A DNA stretch of 17,044 nucleotides from CAZODA01 sp964578485. Its GTDB lineage: Bacteria > Bacteroidota > Bacteroidia > Bacteroidales > Marinilabiliaceae. Below are positions 7,651 through 15,522 of this stretch, in pieces (within the stretch, counting starts at the first letter, position 1; each line of letters opens with the position of its first letter). The notes under the pieces are model-generated. The model had not been told where the DNA came from, did not search any database, and was given only the letters and a program-made list of their open reading frames with translations. The stretch is taken from contig CAZODA010000058.1 in the NCBI GenBank assembly GCA_964578485.1, positions 1 through 17,044 on the forward strand, in the 5' to 3' direction. Made by a program: the position numbers and the translations under genes.

Positions 7651-10278
7651 TTATTTTAGTCGTGCTATACTTTCTTTCAGGACTTCAATTTTTGCTAAGG
7701 CATCGCTTTTCTTTTGTTTTTCTATTGCCACAACTTTTTCGGGAGCTCCTGAAACAAATTTTTCGTTGTTCAGTTTTTTCATTACCGCATTGAGGAAGCC
7801 TTCGGTATATTTAAGTTCGTCTTTGAGTTTTTGCAGTTCTTCTTCTATATCAATTTTCGTATTTAAGGTGATAAAATACTCTGAAGATTTCACAAAAAAT
7901 GCAACTGCATCATTATCCTTTTCTTGTACAGCAGTAATTTCCTTCAAATTACCCATCTTTTCTATAACAGGATTAAGCTTTTCAACATAGCCATCATCAC
8001 CGCTTATAACTTTTAATTGTAGGGCATCGCGTGTTGGTATGTTGTGTGCTTTGCGCACTGTCCTTATATTCACTATTACTTCTTTTATAAGTTCAAACTT
8101 TTTCAGGAAGTCTTCATCATAAGAGGTGATTTCCGGCATTTGGCTTATCATCAGACTTTCACCATCCTTACGTTTTTCTATTGATTGCCATATTTCCTCA
8201 GTAATAAAAGGCATAAAAGGGTGGATGAGATGGCTTAGCATATCAAGAAATTTTATTGCCGCATCATATGATTTTTTATCTATCGCATGTTGATAGGCAG
8301 GTTTAATAAGTTCAAGGAACCAGCTTGAGAATTCATCCCAAAACAGAGTGTAAACTGCCATTAGAGCATCTGACACCCTGTACTTAGAAAAGAGGTCGCT
8401 AATTTCTTCCATTTCTTTTTGCAATCGGTTGTCAAACCATTTTACAGCTATTGCTGAGGAGTCGGGTTGCTCTAACTTTTCATCTATTTTCCAGCTTTTT
8501 ATCAAGCGGAAAGCATTCCATATTTTATTGGCAAAGTTTCGTCCTTGTTGAGGCAGACTTTCGTCAAATCGCAAATCTCCCCCTGCGGGTGAACATAGTA
8601 ACATTCCAACTCTAACTCCATCAGCTCCAAATGTTTCAATGAGTTCAAGTGGTTCGGGGCTGTTGCCAAGCGACTTCGACATTTTACGGCCAATTTTATC
8701 TCTCACCATCCCTGTAAAATACACATTTTTAAAAGGATAATTTCCTTTAAATTCGTAGCCTGCTATTATCATTCGTGCAACCCAAAAGAAAATGATATCA
8801 TGTCCTGTTACCAAATCATTTGTGGGATAGTAATAATCAATTTCATTTTTCTTGGGATTGAAGCCGTCAAATACTGTAATTGGCCATAGCCATGATGATG
8901 CCCATGTATCAAGTACATCTTCATCTTGTTTCAGATCTTCCAGACTAAGCTTGCTGTTTTTTGTTTGTTTTTTGGCTTCTTTAAGTGCTGTTTCTTGATC
9001 TTCGGCAACAATATAAGAACCATCCGGAAGGTAGTAAACAGGAATACGATGCCCCCACCATAGCTGTCTTGAGATACACCAGTCCTTTACATTTTCCATC
9101 CAGTGGCGATAAAGGTTTTTAAATTTTGGAGGATGAAATTTAACTTCATCATTCATCACTGCTTCCAAAGCCGGTTTTGACAAGTCCTTCATACGTAAAA
9201 ACCATTGAGTGCTTAATTTAGGCTCAATAATTTCATCTGTACGTTCTGAATAGCCAATCTTATTAATATAATCTTCTATTTTAACCAGATTTTCGGAATC
9301 TGAAAGCATCTTTTCAATTTTGTCGCGTGCTATAAAACGGTCTTCGCCTATTAGTATCTCGGCCTTTTCGCTTAGAGTGCCATCGTCATTTAAAATGTCA
9401 ATACTATCCAGCTTATGTCTTAAACCAATTTCATAGTCGTTGATGTCGTGAGCAGGTGTGATTTTCAAACATCCTGTTCCAAATTCCATATCTACATAAT
9501 CGTCGGTAATTATTGGAATGCTGCGGTTGATCAAAGGAACAAGAGCTCTTTTTCCTGCAAGGTGTACAAAACGTTCATCTTCCGGGTTTACACAAACAGC
9601 GGTATCGCCCAAAATAGTTTCGGGTCTTGTGGTAGCAATGGTAATATACTCATCTTTGCTGTCTTCAATTTTGTAACGTATATAATAAAGTTTGGAGTTT
9701 TCTTCTTTATAAATTACTTCTTCATCCGAAACTGCAGTTTTTGCCTTTGGATCCCAGTTGACCATTCTTACGCCTCTGTATATATGTCCTTTTTTGTATA
9801 ATTCTATAAAGGATTTAATAACACCGCTGCTTCGTATTTCATCCATAGTAAAGCAAGTGCGGTCCCAATCGCAAGAAGCTCCAAGTTTTTTAAGTTGCTC
9901 AAGTATAATGCCTCCATGTTTGTGAGTCCACTCCCAGGCATGTTCAAGAAACTCTTCACGACTAAGCGACTGCTTGTCAATACCCTCACTTTGAAGTTTG
10001 TGTACAACTTTTGCTTCAGTAGCAATTGAAGCATGATCGGTTCCCGGTACCCAGCAAGCATTTTTTCCAAGCATACGAGCTCTCCTCACCAAAATATCCT
10101 GAATGGTATTGTTAAGCATGTGCCCCATATGTAGTACTCCGGTTACATTGGGAGGTGGGATAACTATTGTATAAGGCTCACGATTGTCGGGCAGCGACTT
10201 AAAAAAACCTTTCTCCATCCAGTATTTATACCATTTTGCTTCAGTTTGGGAAGGATCGTACTTGCTTGCTATTGACAT
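7651..10278 (-). CDS. valS: Valine--tRNA ligase
   Basis: This 875-aa class I aminoacyl-tRNA synthetase attaches valine to tRNA-Val using ATP. The HIGH-type signature is HMGH at residues 50-53 within PPPNVTGVLHMGH. The KMSKS loop is at 532-536. Between them lies the editing (CP1) domain that removes mischarged threonine, with TTRPETILGDTAV. Anticodon-binding helices follow, and the C-terminal 65 residues form the coiled-coil arm typical of ValRS (EEELQKLKDELKYTEGFL...KIEVLKESIARLK). Length and motifs are normal for a bacterial ValS of the shorter type. The ATG at 10278 gives the usual SKYDP N-terminus. A terminator follows at 7590-7623, and a -7 promoter element lies at 10329-10336. Confidence 0.98.
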   Translation of the reverse strand: MSIASKYDPSQTEAKWYKYWMEKGFFKSLPDNREPYTIVIPPPNVTGVLHMGHMLNNTIQDILVRRARMLGKNACWVPGTDHASIATEAKVVHKLQSEGIDKQSLSREEFLEHAWEWTHKHGGIILEQLKKLGASCDWDRTCFTMDEIRSSGVIKSFIELYKKGHIYRGVRMVNWDPKAKTAVSDEEVIYKEENSKLYYIRYKIEDSKDEYITIATTRPETILGDTAVCVNPEDERFVHLAGKRALVPLINRSIPIITDDYVDMEFGTGCLKITPAHDINDYEIGLRHKLDSIDILNDDGTLSEKAEILIGEDRFIARDKIEKMLSDSENLVKIEDYINKIGYSERTDEIIEPKLSTQWFLRMKDLSKPALEAVMNDEVKFHPPKFKNLYRHWMENVKDWCISRQLWWGHRIPVYYLPDGSYIVAEDQETALKEAKKQTKNSKLSLEDLKQDEDVLDTWASSWLWPITVFDGFNPKKNEIDYYYPTNDLVTGHDIIFFWVARMIIAGYEFKGNYPFKNVYFTGMVRDKIGRKMSKSLGNSPEPLELIETFGADGVRVGMLLCSPAGGDLRFDESLPQQGRNFANKIWNAFRLIKSWKIDEKLEQPDSSAIAVKWFDNRLQKEMEEISDLFSKYRVSDALMAVYTLFWDEFSSWFLELIKPAYQHAIDKKSYDAAIKFLDMLSHLIHPFMPFITEEIWQSIEKRKDGESLMISQMPEITSYDEDFLKKFELIKEVIVNIRTVRKAHNIPTRDALQLKVISGDDGYVEKLNPVIEKMGNLKEITAVQEKDNDAVAFFVKSSEYFITLNTKIDIEEELQKLKDELKYTEGFLNAVMKKLNNEKFVSGAPEKVVAIEKQKKSDALAKIEVLKESIARLK

Positions 10279-10328
10279 GATGTTTATTAATAGTTTATTA
10301 TTTTTTTAATTTCGCATCTTTTATCTTG

Positions 10329-10336
10329 CAAAAATA
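10329..10336 (-). promoter_or_regulatory. Putative -7 promoter element for valS
   Basis: The minus strand reads TATTTTTG, an exact TAnnTTTG match, 50 bases before the valS ATG and inside the 110-base gap after the metalloprotease gene. No clear -33 TTTG is seen at normal spacing. Confidence 0.4.
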
Positions 10337-10388
10337 GGAAAAAAAGAGATAGTACCGGAGATTGAAGCAATAATGAAAAATAATAGGT

Positions 10389-11333
10389 TTAAAACTGCCT
10401 TAAAATAGAAATTCTTTTTTTTATGGGTGGATGGGTTGCAAACAGGCCGTTAAAAAATGAAAATAGATCCTTTTTTCGTTCGGGAGGATTGTCTATAAAT
10501 AGCTGAGCCACGTCCTTTCGTGTTATAGCCTCAATTCTCGAATTCCCCGAAATTTTTTCTAAGGCAGAGGCAAGGGCTTTGGGGTTTTTTGTTAGTTGGG
10601 CGGCACCTGCATCAGCCATATATTCACGTTTTCGTGATATTGCAAATCTAAACAAGGAAGTGACCAAAAAGCCTACTATCGCAAGGGCAAGGGCTACAAC
10701 AAGAATGGCAGCACCCTTTCTCCCTTCATTACTTCTTCTTCGTCCTGCGCCTGAATAAAATACTGAGCGTAAAAGAATATCAACTAAAATGGTAAAAATT
10801 CCAACAAATATTATTGAAACAATAAGTAAACGAACATCCTTATTTCTGATATGGCTAAGTTCATGGGCAATAACACCTTCAAGCTCTTCATCGTTTAGTT
10901 TGTCAATTATTCCGCGTGTAAGAGTTACGGTATAGGTTTTTTCATTAATACCGCTGGCAAAGGCATTAAGTGAATAATCTTCAATAATATTTATTTTTGG
11001 TGTTTGCATACCCGCTGCAATGCTCAGGTTCTCAACAAGATTATATATCCTTTTGTTGTCTCTTCTTTCAAGTGGCTTTGCTCCCGTAGCACTGCGAATC
11101 ATTGCAGTATTGGCAAACCATGCTATCAGAAACCAAATTAATACAATGGCAATTATCCATGGTGCAACTCCAATAAAATTGTAGTTGACATCATAAAGGG
11201 TATGATCTTCAGATCTAAGGATAAAGAAAAATAACCAAGCAAGTACAAGGATAACAAGTGGGAACATAATGAGAAGTATAGTTGACTTCACATTATTGTT
11301 CCATATTTGGGTTTGTAAACCACGGTATTTCAT
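10389..11333 (-). CDS. M48 family zinc metalloprotease (HtpX-like)
   Basis: This 314-aa membrane-bound metalloprotease has two N-terminal transmembrane helices (about 17-38 and 57-75). The zinc site is HELSH at residues 157-161 (His157 and His161 bind zinc, Glu158 is catalytic). Two more membrane segments follow (about 168-190 and 208-230), and the third ligand is Glu237 in REYMADAGA. This is the HtpX/M48B pattern. Family members degrade misfolded inner-membrane proteins. The start at 11333 lies 20 bases after the stop of the LemA gene, and a LemA-M48 pair is a widespread operon. The symbol htpX is plausible, but the sequence alone does not exclude another M48B subtype. Confidence 0.93.
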   Translation of the reverse strand: MKYRGLQTQIWNNNVKSTILLIMFPLVILVLAWLFFFILRSEDHTLYDVNYNFIGVAPWIIAIVLIWFLIAWFANTAMIRSATGAKPLERRDNKRIYNLVENLSIAAGMQTPKINIIEDYSLNAFASGINEKTYTVTLTRGIIDKLNDEELEGVIAHELSHIRNKDVRLLIVSIIFVGIFTILVDILLRSVFYSGAGRRRSNEGRKGAAILVVALALAIVGFLVTSLFRFAISRKREYMADAGAAQLTKNPKALASALEKISGNSRIEAITRKDVAQLFIDNPPERKKDLFSFFNGLFATHPPIKKRISILRQF

Positions 11334-11353
11334 AAAATAAAAAGAAATTATTT

Positions 11354-11917
11354 TTATAGCTTAATTTTCGGAGCTTGCTCGTGTGCTGCTCTTTGATCAG
11401 ATGAAATTTCAAACATAGGCTGACGAGTAAATCCAAATAAGCCTGCAAAAAGAACAGCCGGAAATACCTGTATAGCATTGTTTAACTCTTTTGTAGCAGA
11501 GTTGAAGAATCTTCTTGATGCTGCAAGTTTGTTTTCAACATCTGAAATTTCTTCTTGTAAGCTCATGATGTTTTGATTGGCTTTTAAATCGGGATAAGCT
11601 TCTACTGCAATTCTCAATCCGGCTAATGCATTGCTCAACTGATTTTCCGCAGAAATTCTGTCATTAATGCCGGAAGCATTCATAGCATTTGCCCTTGCAT
11701 TGGTAACCGCTGAAAGTACTTCTTTTTCGTGACTGAGATAACCTTTTACAGCATCTACAAGTTGAGGTATCAGATCATAACGTTGCTTTAACTGAACGTC
11801 AATATCAGCAAATGCATTTTCACGGTTGTTCCTTAGCTTTACTAATCTGTTGTATATGCCAATTATCATTAAAACAAGAACAACTAAAACAAGAATAATA
11901 ATCAAAGTAGTACTCAT
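11354..11917 (-). CDS. lemA: LemA family protein
   Basis: This 187-aa protein has one N-terminal transmembrane helix (residues 4-21) followed by YNRLVKLRNNRENAFADIDVQLKQRYDLIPQ, the family signature. The rest is helical bundle, with AYPDLKANQNIMSLQEEISD and the FFNSATKELNNAIQVFP motif, ending near the usual family length. The inferred topology is a short N-terminal tail, one membrane helix and a long soluble domain. The molecular function of LemA proteins is unclear; they very often sit directly upstream of an M48 protease, as here. A probable -7 promoter element lies at 11955-11962. Confidence 0.95.
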   Translation of the reverse strand: MSTTLIIILVLVVLVLMIIGIYNRLVKLRNNRENAFADIDVQLKQRYDLIPQLVDAVKGYLSHEKEVLSAVTNARANAMNASGINDRISAENQLSNALAGLRIAVEAYPDLKANQNIMSLQEEISDVENKLAASRRFFNSATKELNNAIQVFPAVLFAGLFGFTRQPMFEISSDQRAAHEQAPKIKL

Positions 11918-11954
11918 AATATCATATTTAAAAGTTAAGTCATAAATAACACTG

Positions 11955-11962
11955 CAAAGTTC
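11955..11962 (-). promoter_or_regulatory. Putative -7 promoter element of lemA
   Basis: The minus strand reads GAACTTTG, seven of eight positions of TAnnTTTG, 37 bases upstream of the lemA ATG. No clear -33 box is visible. Confidence 0.35.
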
Positions 11963-12057
11963 GCAATTTTTTTTGAATTAAAATATTGTTGCTCATTTTC
12001 TATTATGTTGTCACTGGAAAAGATAGGCTGAAAGCCTTATGTCTGCACCCATCAACT

Positions 12058-12078
12058 GCTCCCCTTTTGAAGGGGAGC
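12058..12078. repeat. C/G-rich palindrome
   Basis: GCTCCCCTT, loop TTG, AAGGGGAGC: a perfect 9-bp stem. Together with the palindrome at 12292-12311 it flanks repeat copy B and the gene remnant. Such short palindromes are common between Bacteroidota genes. Confidence 0.6.
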
Positions 12079-12087
12079 TGTCCGAAG

Positions 12088-12133
12088 GTTGAGCGAAGCG
12101 AAATCCCGTATACCGCGTGAGCGGGATACGGGA
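12088..12133 (-). repeat. Dispersed repeat, copy B
   Basis: On the minus strand it reads TCCCGTATCCCGCTCACGCG, then GTATAC and GGGATTTCGCTTCGCTCAAC. The part before the TTTCGCT tail forms a hairpin: CCCGTAT pairs with ATACGGG, with an inner CCGC-TCAC-GCGG stem. This is the most regular of the four copies and shows that the element consists of a hairpin plus a conserved tail. Confidence 0.65.
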
Positions 12134-12162
12134 ACCAGCTAGGGTTTAACAGATTTATCACT

Positions 12163-12240
12163 TCACCCAAAATTATTTTTTATCTCTTGCAATAAACTTT
12201 CAGGATGTTTCCATACCCAATTTATTTCTTCGCCTTCCGG
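12163..12240 (-). pseudogene. 3' remnant of an unidentified gene
   Basis: On the minus strand 25 codons between a TAA (12243-12241) and a TGA (12165-12163) encode a protein-like end beginning PEGEEINWVWKHPESLLQEI. The codons before the TAA continue plausibly (TGEIN), so the TAA may itself be a nonsense mutation. The family is not recognised. Confidence 0.3.
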
Positions 12241-12291
12241 TTAGTTAATTTCTCCTGTCTATGAAGATTTAACCCCTCCGCTCTTCGAGCA

Positions 12292-12311
12292 CCTCCCCTT
12301 TGCAGGGGAGG
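12292..12311. repeat. C/G-rich palindrome
   Basis: CCTCCCCT-TTGC-AGGGGAGG, a perfect 8-bp stem with a 4-base loop. It is preceded by AACCCCTCCGCTCTTCGAGC, itself a common companion of this palindrome type in Bacteroidota intergenic DNA (from memory). Confidence 0.55.
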
Positions 12312-12323
12312 AGTTATTTTAAA

Positions 12324-12348
12324 GAAGCTGTCCTTGTGAGACAGCTTC
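12324..12348 (-). terminator. Terminator hairpin downstream of the PQQ-repeat gene
   Basis: GAAGCTGTC and GACAGCTTC form a perfect 9-bp stem around a 7-base loop. On the minus strand it comes 28 bases after the TAA of the PQQ-repeat gene and is followed by TTTAAAATA. It has the same core as the valS terminator at 7590-7623. Confidence 0.6.
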
Positions 12349-12376
12349 ATATCATTATATAGTTATCTGTTTTTTC

Positions 12377-12757
12377 TTATTTTACCGCATATATATAGTT
12401 ATCTCCACTACCAAAGAAAACTATTCCTTCAGCAAGGGCGGGACTCGACGCAATATAGCTTTCTGTTTTGAACTTCCACTTTTCTTGTCCGGTTTTTATA
12501 TCCACCGCATATAAACAATTATCATAGCTGCCAAAGAAAACCATCCCTTTAGCAACCGCGGGACTCGAATCAATATAATCTTCTGTTTCGAACTTCCATT
12601 TGAGCTCCGTCAATTCTTGTGGAGCATTCCCACTTTAGTAAGCTGTATGTTTTGTATTGCCTCTAAAAGTTGGCCAATTATCGGATTTGAACATTTTGTT
12701 ACAGCCGATCTGTGTAATAGCAATAAGCAAAACAGCAAATAGTTTTGTAGTTTTCAT
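12377..12757 (-). pseudogene. Truncated PQQ-type beta-propeller lipoprotein with an in-frame TAA
   Basis: From the ATG at 12757 the frame encodes a lipoprotein signal peptide (lipobox QIGC, Cys19), then WPTFRGNTKHTAY, the usual start of PQQ/BamB-like propellers. A TAA at codon 41 (12637-12635) interrupts it. The same frame continues SGNAPQELTELKWKF and then two near-identical 40-residue blades of the type WKFxTExYIxSSPAxAxGxVFFGS, and ends at 12377. Without the stop it would be about 126 aa, against roughly 370 aa and seven or eight blades for the normal family. It is thus broken twice: one nonsense codon and most blades missing. Translation from an internal TTG (12613) could give a 78-aa fragment. 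The two blades repeat at the DNA level with a 120-base period, so the loss of blades may be recombination between repeats. A terminator follows. Confidence 0.7.
12385..12613 (-). repeat. Two tandem 120-base blade repeats
   Basis: The motif CCGCATAT recurs at 12385 and 12505. The following bases stay alike through CCAAAGAAAAC, GGGACTCGA and GAACTTCCA. The period is 120 bases, one 40-residue propeller blade, and the two units remain highly similar in DNA. Confidence 0.7.
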
Positions 12758-12844
12758 AATAATTCTTGGTTTTAAAAGGAATAACGGTTTTAGCTTGGTA
12801 AAGACGGTGTTTTTAGCACAAATCTTTAATCAAAGCACTAACAT

Positions 12845-12852
12845 CAAAATTA
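12845..12852 (-). promoter_or_regulatory. Putative -7 promoter element of the PQQ-repeat gene
   Basis: TAATTTTG on the minus strand matches TAnnTTTG exactly, 87 bases before the ATG at 12757. No well-placed -33 box is seen. Confidence 0.35.
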
Positions 12853-12973
12853 ACAAAAAATTGCAAATCGAAGTTGCTTTTTGTTGTTTTTGCCAGATTG
12901 ATGTTATATGCTGCTTATTTGTTTTTTGCAATTAACTTTCAAAATCAGAAATATACCATAATTTTAAATATTC

Positions 12974-13027
12974 GTTTTTTAATGATATTTATGCTCCCGC
13001 TTGATTACGGGATTTCGCTGCGCTCAA
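12974..13027 (+). repeat. Dispersed repeat, copy C, with shared left flank
   Basis: It begins GTTTTTTAATGATATTTAT, then GCTCCCG, a short spacer, and GGGATTTCGCTGCGCTCAA. The left 19 bases recur almost exactly at 16847-16872 before copy D, so the element in these two places is longer than the TTTCGCT core. Confidence 0.6.
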
Positions 13028-13104
13028 AACGACCAGTTTGGAGTTTCGTAATTCGTAATTTTTAATTCGTAATTGATATGGCAACATTGTTCATTAAAAT
13101 CTTG

Positions 13105-13138
13105 TTTGTAAAAAAACATTTTCATATTTTTACATTTA
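13105..13138 (+). promoter_or_regulatory. Possible promoter of the NVEALA locus
   Basis: TTTG (13105-13108), a 22-base spacer and TACATTTA (13131-13138, seven of eight positions of TAnnTTTG) lie 57 bases before the ATG at 13195. The stretch after it is A-rich, like typical Bacteroidota leaders. If real, transcripts start near 13145 and carry a long leader before the NVEALA gene. Confidence 0.35.
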
Positions 13139-13194
13139 TTGATTTAAATTATATTTAACAATACCATTAAACATCAATCTAAACTCAACCCATT

Positions 13195-13536
13195 ATGCCT
13201 TACCATATTTCTAATCCCAATTATTCAAATTCTTTTCTTAAGGATTTTTTTATTGCCGACCTTGCAATTAAAAATAATGCTTCCAGCTGTCCTGTAGATG
13301 CTTTCCTTTTTCCGTACATTTTTTTTAATAATCAAAATAAAAAATCCTGTGCTTTCTTTTTTTCAGAAAGAGCGCAAGATGCTCAGGTTATTTTCTTTAC
13401 TAACAGTAGTAGAGGCACAATCAATCGCGTCTCTACAAATTGGGACAAAGAAGAGGAAGCTGTAAAGCTTGAAGGCTGCCACTTCCTCTTCCGGCTCCCT
13501 TTCAAAAAGAAAGGAGGTAATGAGTTTATGAATTAA
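13195..13536 (+). CDS. Doubtful ORF (113 aa) or untranslated leader
   Basis: The frame has an ATG in a typical A-rich, Shine-Dalgarno-free context downstream of a possible promoter. The product is unusually rich in Phe and Asn (FLFPYIFFNN, CAFFFSE) and has no recognised domain, signal peptide or clear membrane segment. Its second half is encoded by palindromic DNA: GTAGAGGCACAAT...CGCGTCTCTAC at 13409-13436, GAAGAGGAAG/CTTCCTCTTC at 13450-13491, and CTCCCTTTC/GAAAGGAG at 13495-13516. This argues for structured non-coding sequence. On the opposite strand a 32-codon ORF (13319-13221) starts MYGKRKASTGQLEALF. Either reading is weak, and this may simply be decayed DNA upstream of the NVEALA gene. 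Confidence 0.2.
   Translation: MPYHISNPNYSNSFLKDFFIADLAIKNNASSCPVDAFLFPYIFFNNQNKKSCAFFFSERAQDAQVIFFTNSSRGTINRVSTNWDKEEEAVKLEGCHFLFRLPFKKKGGNEFMN
13409..13516. repeat. Three consecutive hairpin-forming repeats
   Basis: A REP-like palindrome GTAGAGGCACAAT...CGCGTCTCTAC (13409-13436) is followed by a perfect 10-bp inverted repeat GAAGAGGAAG/CTTCCTCTTC (13450-13459 and 13482-13491). Then comes CTCCCTTTC-AAAAA-GAAAGGAG (13495-13516, one bulged base). Confidence 0.5.
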
Positions 13537-13720
13537 TTGTCGGTAATATTCCAAACTCTTGGATATAACCTGACAAAGGTAGATAAATTTTAATAGCAAA
13601 GCGCAAGTGTTTCTCACCTCTGCGTAAGATCTACTTGGCAAGGCAAGTAATCTTTAAAATATTTTAAAAATCAAGATGCATGAAAAACATAAAATAAGCA
13701 TCATAAAAATTTTATTTAAG

Positions 13721-14167
13721 ATGTCTAAAAAGGTTTTATTTGGCAGCATAGCAATACTTTTTGCAGCAGCCGCAGTGTTTAATATAAATTTATTGCAAAA
13801 CAAAAATGCAGGAGATATCTCACTTGATGCTATTACTATAATGGCAGAGGCGCAGAATGGTGAGTATGTTCATGGAACATTGTTGACAAATTGGAAAACT
13901 TATGAAGTAGAATGTTTCTTGGAAACTACCACAATTACAACTTCTAGTGGATGGGGAATTGGCTATAATAATTCCGGTGGCGTTAGTGTTCCTATACCTA
14001 ATAGCCCGCTCTCGATATCGGCATCAGCCTCGAATAATGGTCAATATGGTTCCACCAAACAAACAAGCACATCAACAGAGGGAAGATGGATAATAAAAAT
14101 GGTATGTGGATATGGAGCCGGTTTTTGTTTAGAAGCAGCTCCAAAAAGCGGTCATCCTTGTAGTTGA
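13721..14167 (+). CDS. NVEALA-family small secreted protein precursor
   Basis: The N-terminus MSKKVLFGSIAILFAAAAVFN is a leader-like hydrophobic segment followed by SLDAITIMAEAQNGE, which fits the NVEALA-family pattern (normally S-L-x-N-V/I-E-A-L-A then a short E/G motif). Asn-Val-Glu is replaced by Ala-Ile-Thr/Met-Ala-Glu-Ala, so it is a divergent member. The remaining ~100 residues are Ser/Thr/Gly-rich with four cysteines, three of them in the last 20 residues (VCGY, FCLE, PCS), perhaps disulfide-bonded after export. Start chosen at 13721, giving 148 aa, because family members begin just before the hydrophobic segment; an upstream ATG at 13676 would add 15 residues. It is followed after 93 bases, including a hairpin, by the propeller lipoprotein. 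The function of the family is unknown. Confidence 0.7.
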   Translation: MSKKVLFGSIAILFAAAAVFNINLLQNKNAGDISLDAITIMAEAQNGEYVHGTLLTNWKTYEVECFLETTTITTSSGWGIGYNNSGGVSVPIPNSPLSISASASNNGQYGSTKQTSTSTEGRWIIKMVCGYGAGFCLEAAPKSGHPCS

Positions 14168-14197
14168 TTACTAAAAATATAATTAACCCTTAATTAT

Positions 14198-14234
14198 CAA
14201 TCCTGCATTTTTATAAATTAAAGGTGCGGGATTG
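14198..14234 (+). terminator. Hairpin between NVEALA and propeller genes (possible attenuator)
   Basis: CAATCCTGCA and TGCGGGATTG pair over 10 positions (one T-G wobble) around a 17-base A/T loop, followed by GTTTACATTTTC. The T-run is imperfect, so partial termination is possible. That would give more NVEALA transcript than propeller transcript. Confidence 0.45.
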
Positions 14235-14260
14235 GTTTACATTTTCAAAACATTAAAATT

Positions 14261-15520
14261 ATGAAAAAAATAGTATTATCACTTCTAATCTTATGGTTAA
14301 TAACTTCTTGTTTTTTTGTAAGCAAAAGAGCCCATGAAAGGTTTCAAAATATTGATACTAAAAAAGTTGCTGGCAGCATAAGGATTGGTTCTGTTAAAGA
14401 AGGTTTGAACAAAAAAATTGAGGCAGTAAACTTTGATCCATATTCAACTTTGTATTTACCAACTATTTTTGATACCGTCTATGGCATTAGGTTGGATAAT
14501 ACATCAGAAGCTTTAATCGGTTCTGTTGAAAAACTTAGATTCACAGATGATGCCATATACTTGTTTGATAAGTATTCATCAAAAGCGGTGAAGAAATTTG
14601 ACTTTAACGGTAAACATTTGGTATCTATTGGCCAAAGAGGAAGGGGGCCGGGCGAATATATTGAAGCGACTGATTTTTATGTAGATGACAGTGTTGTTAT
14701 AATTTTTGATCAATTTAAACCGGGACTTTTATACTATGATTTGTTCGGCAATTTTATCAAAAGTAAGGAATTGCCCTTTTTTGCATTAGCTTTCCATATT
14801 TTCGACAATAATAATTTTGTGTTTCATACACTTGATTCCGATAATTATCATTTGCCTGATATTTTGAATTACTCTTTAGTTTGGACTGACTCAACTTTTA
14901 ATATAAAACATATAAATGCATTTAGAGAAAAAGATAAATATGTTAGTCGGCTTTCTAAAAATAATATGGACTTTTTTAATGGAGAGTTATATTATCATGA
15001 GCCCTTTAATGATACAGTATTTAGAGTCTCCTCATCGGGTGATATCTATTACGATTATATCTTCTCCTTCCCGAAAAACAAGTTACCAAAAGATCTAATT
15101 TTGAGCAAAAACTCAGCAAAATTGAGAAAAGCTACAGATTATAAGTCAACAAAAAACTATGTAACAATTAGTCAAAACCCAATTGTCACAAAGGATTTTT
15201 TATTAATGCCTATTGGTGTAAACAGTAGAGTTTTTTACATTCTTTATTCAGAAGAGTCAGATAATGTAATTGTTGATAACGGTTCATTTTATAATAACGG
15301 TTTGCCTTTGTTATTTTTCCCTCCATTTTATAATATACTTAACTGCTCAGAGAATACTATCATTGGTTGTTTGAATCCTCGTTATATTGCTGAACGTTAT
15401 GAAATTATAAAACAAGTTGATGAGTTACATTTATTGTCTGATGAGCTTAATGATTTTGCTAAGGATGTAAAAGAAACCGATAATTTTATAATTACTTTTT
15501 CAAAGTTTAAAAATTTTTAA
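14261..15520 (+). CDS. 6-bladed beta-propeller lipoprotein
   Basis: This 419-aa protein has a lipoprotein signal peptide with lipobox LITSC (Cys17), so it is probably anchored in the outer membrane. From about residue 88 it shows the 6-bladed propeller pattern of Bacteroidota: a strand with IGSVEKLRF, AIYLFDKYSSKAVKKFDFNG, and IGQRGRGPGEY (123-133), the strongest signature of this family. The next blade reads DDSVVIIFDQFKPGLLYYDLFGNF. Later repeats are more diverged. Proteins of this class often lie beside NVEALA genes (family knowledge from memory); ligands are unknown. It is upstream of the protease gene with only two bases between stop and start, so the two are translated from one transcript. 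Confidence 0.82.
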   Translation: MKKIVLSLLILWLITSCFFVSKRAHERFQNIDTKKVAGSIRIGSVKEGLNKKIEAVNFDPYSTLYLPTIFDTVYGIRLDNTSEALIGSVEKLRFTDDAIYLFDKYSSKAVKKFDFNGKHLVSIGQRGRGPGEYIEATDFYVDDSVVIIFDQFKPGLLYYDLFGNFIKSKELPFFALAFHIFDNNNFVFHTLDSDNYHLPDILNYSLVWTDSTFNIKHINAFREKDKYVSRLSKNNMDFFNGELYYHEPFNDTVFRVSSSGDIYYDYIFSFPKNKLPKDLILSKNSAKLRKATDYKSTKNYVTISQNPIVTKDFLLMPIGVNSRVFYILYSEESDNVIVDNGSFYNNGLPLLFFPPFYNILNCSENTIIGCLNPRYIAERYEIIKQVDELHLLSDELNDFAKDVKETDNFIITFSKFKNF

Positions 15521-15522
15521 AC

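Larger units (their letters stand above)
11918..12376. other. Repeat-rich intergenic region
   Basis: About 460 bases between the divergent lemA promoter and the broken propeller gene. In order it holds the lemA promoter element (11955-11962), a C/G-rich palindrome (12058-12078), repeat copy B (12088-12133), a minus-strand gene remnant (12163-12240), a second C/G-rich palindrome (12292-12311) and a terminator hairpin (12324-12348). No intact gene is seen. Confidence 0.6.
12758..13194. other. Intergenic region between the divergent propeller and NVEALA loci
   Basis: About 440 AT-rich bases. They hold a possible -7 element for the minus-strand propeller gene (12845-12852, TAATTTTG on the minus strand), a shared 19-base sequence and repeat copy C (12974-13027), a CGTAATTCGTAATT / AATTCGTAATT direct repeat at about 13047-13075, and a possible promoter for the plus-strand locus (13105-13138). 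No gene is supported. Confidence 0.5.
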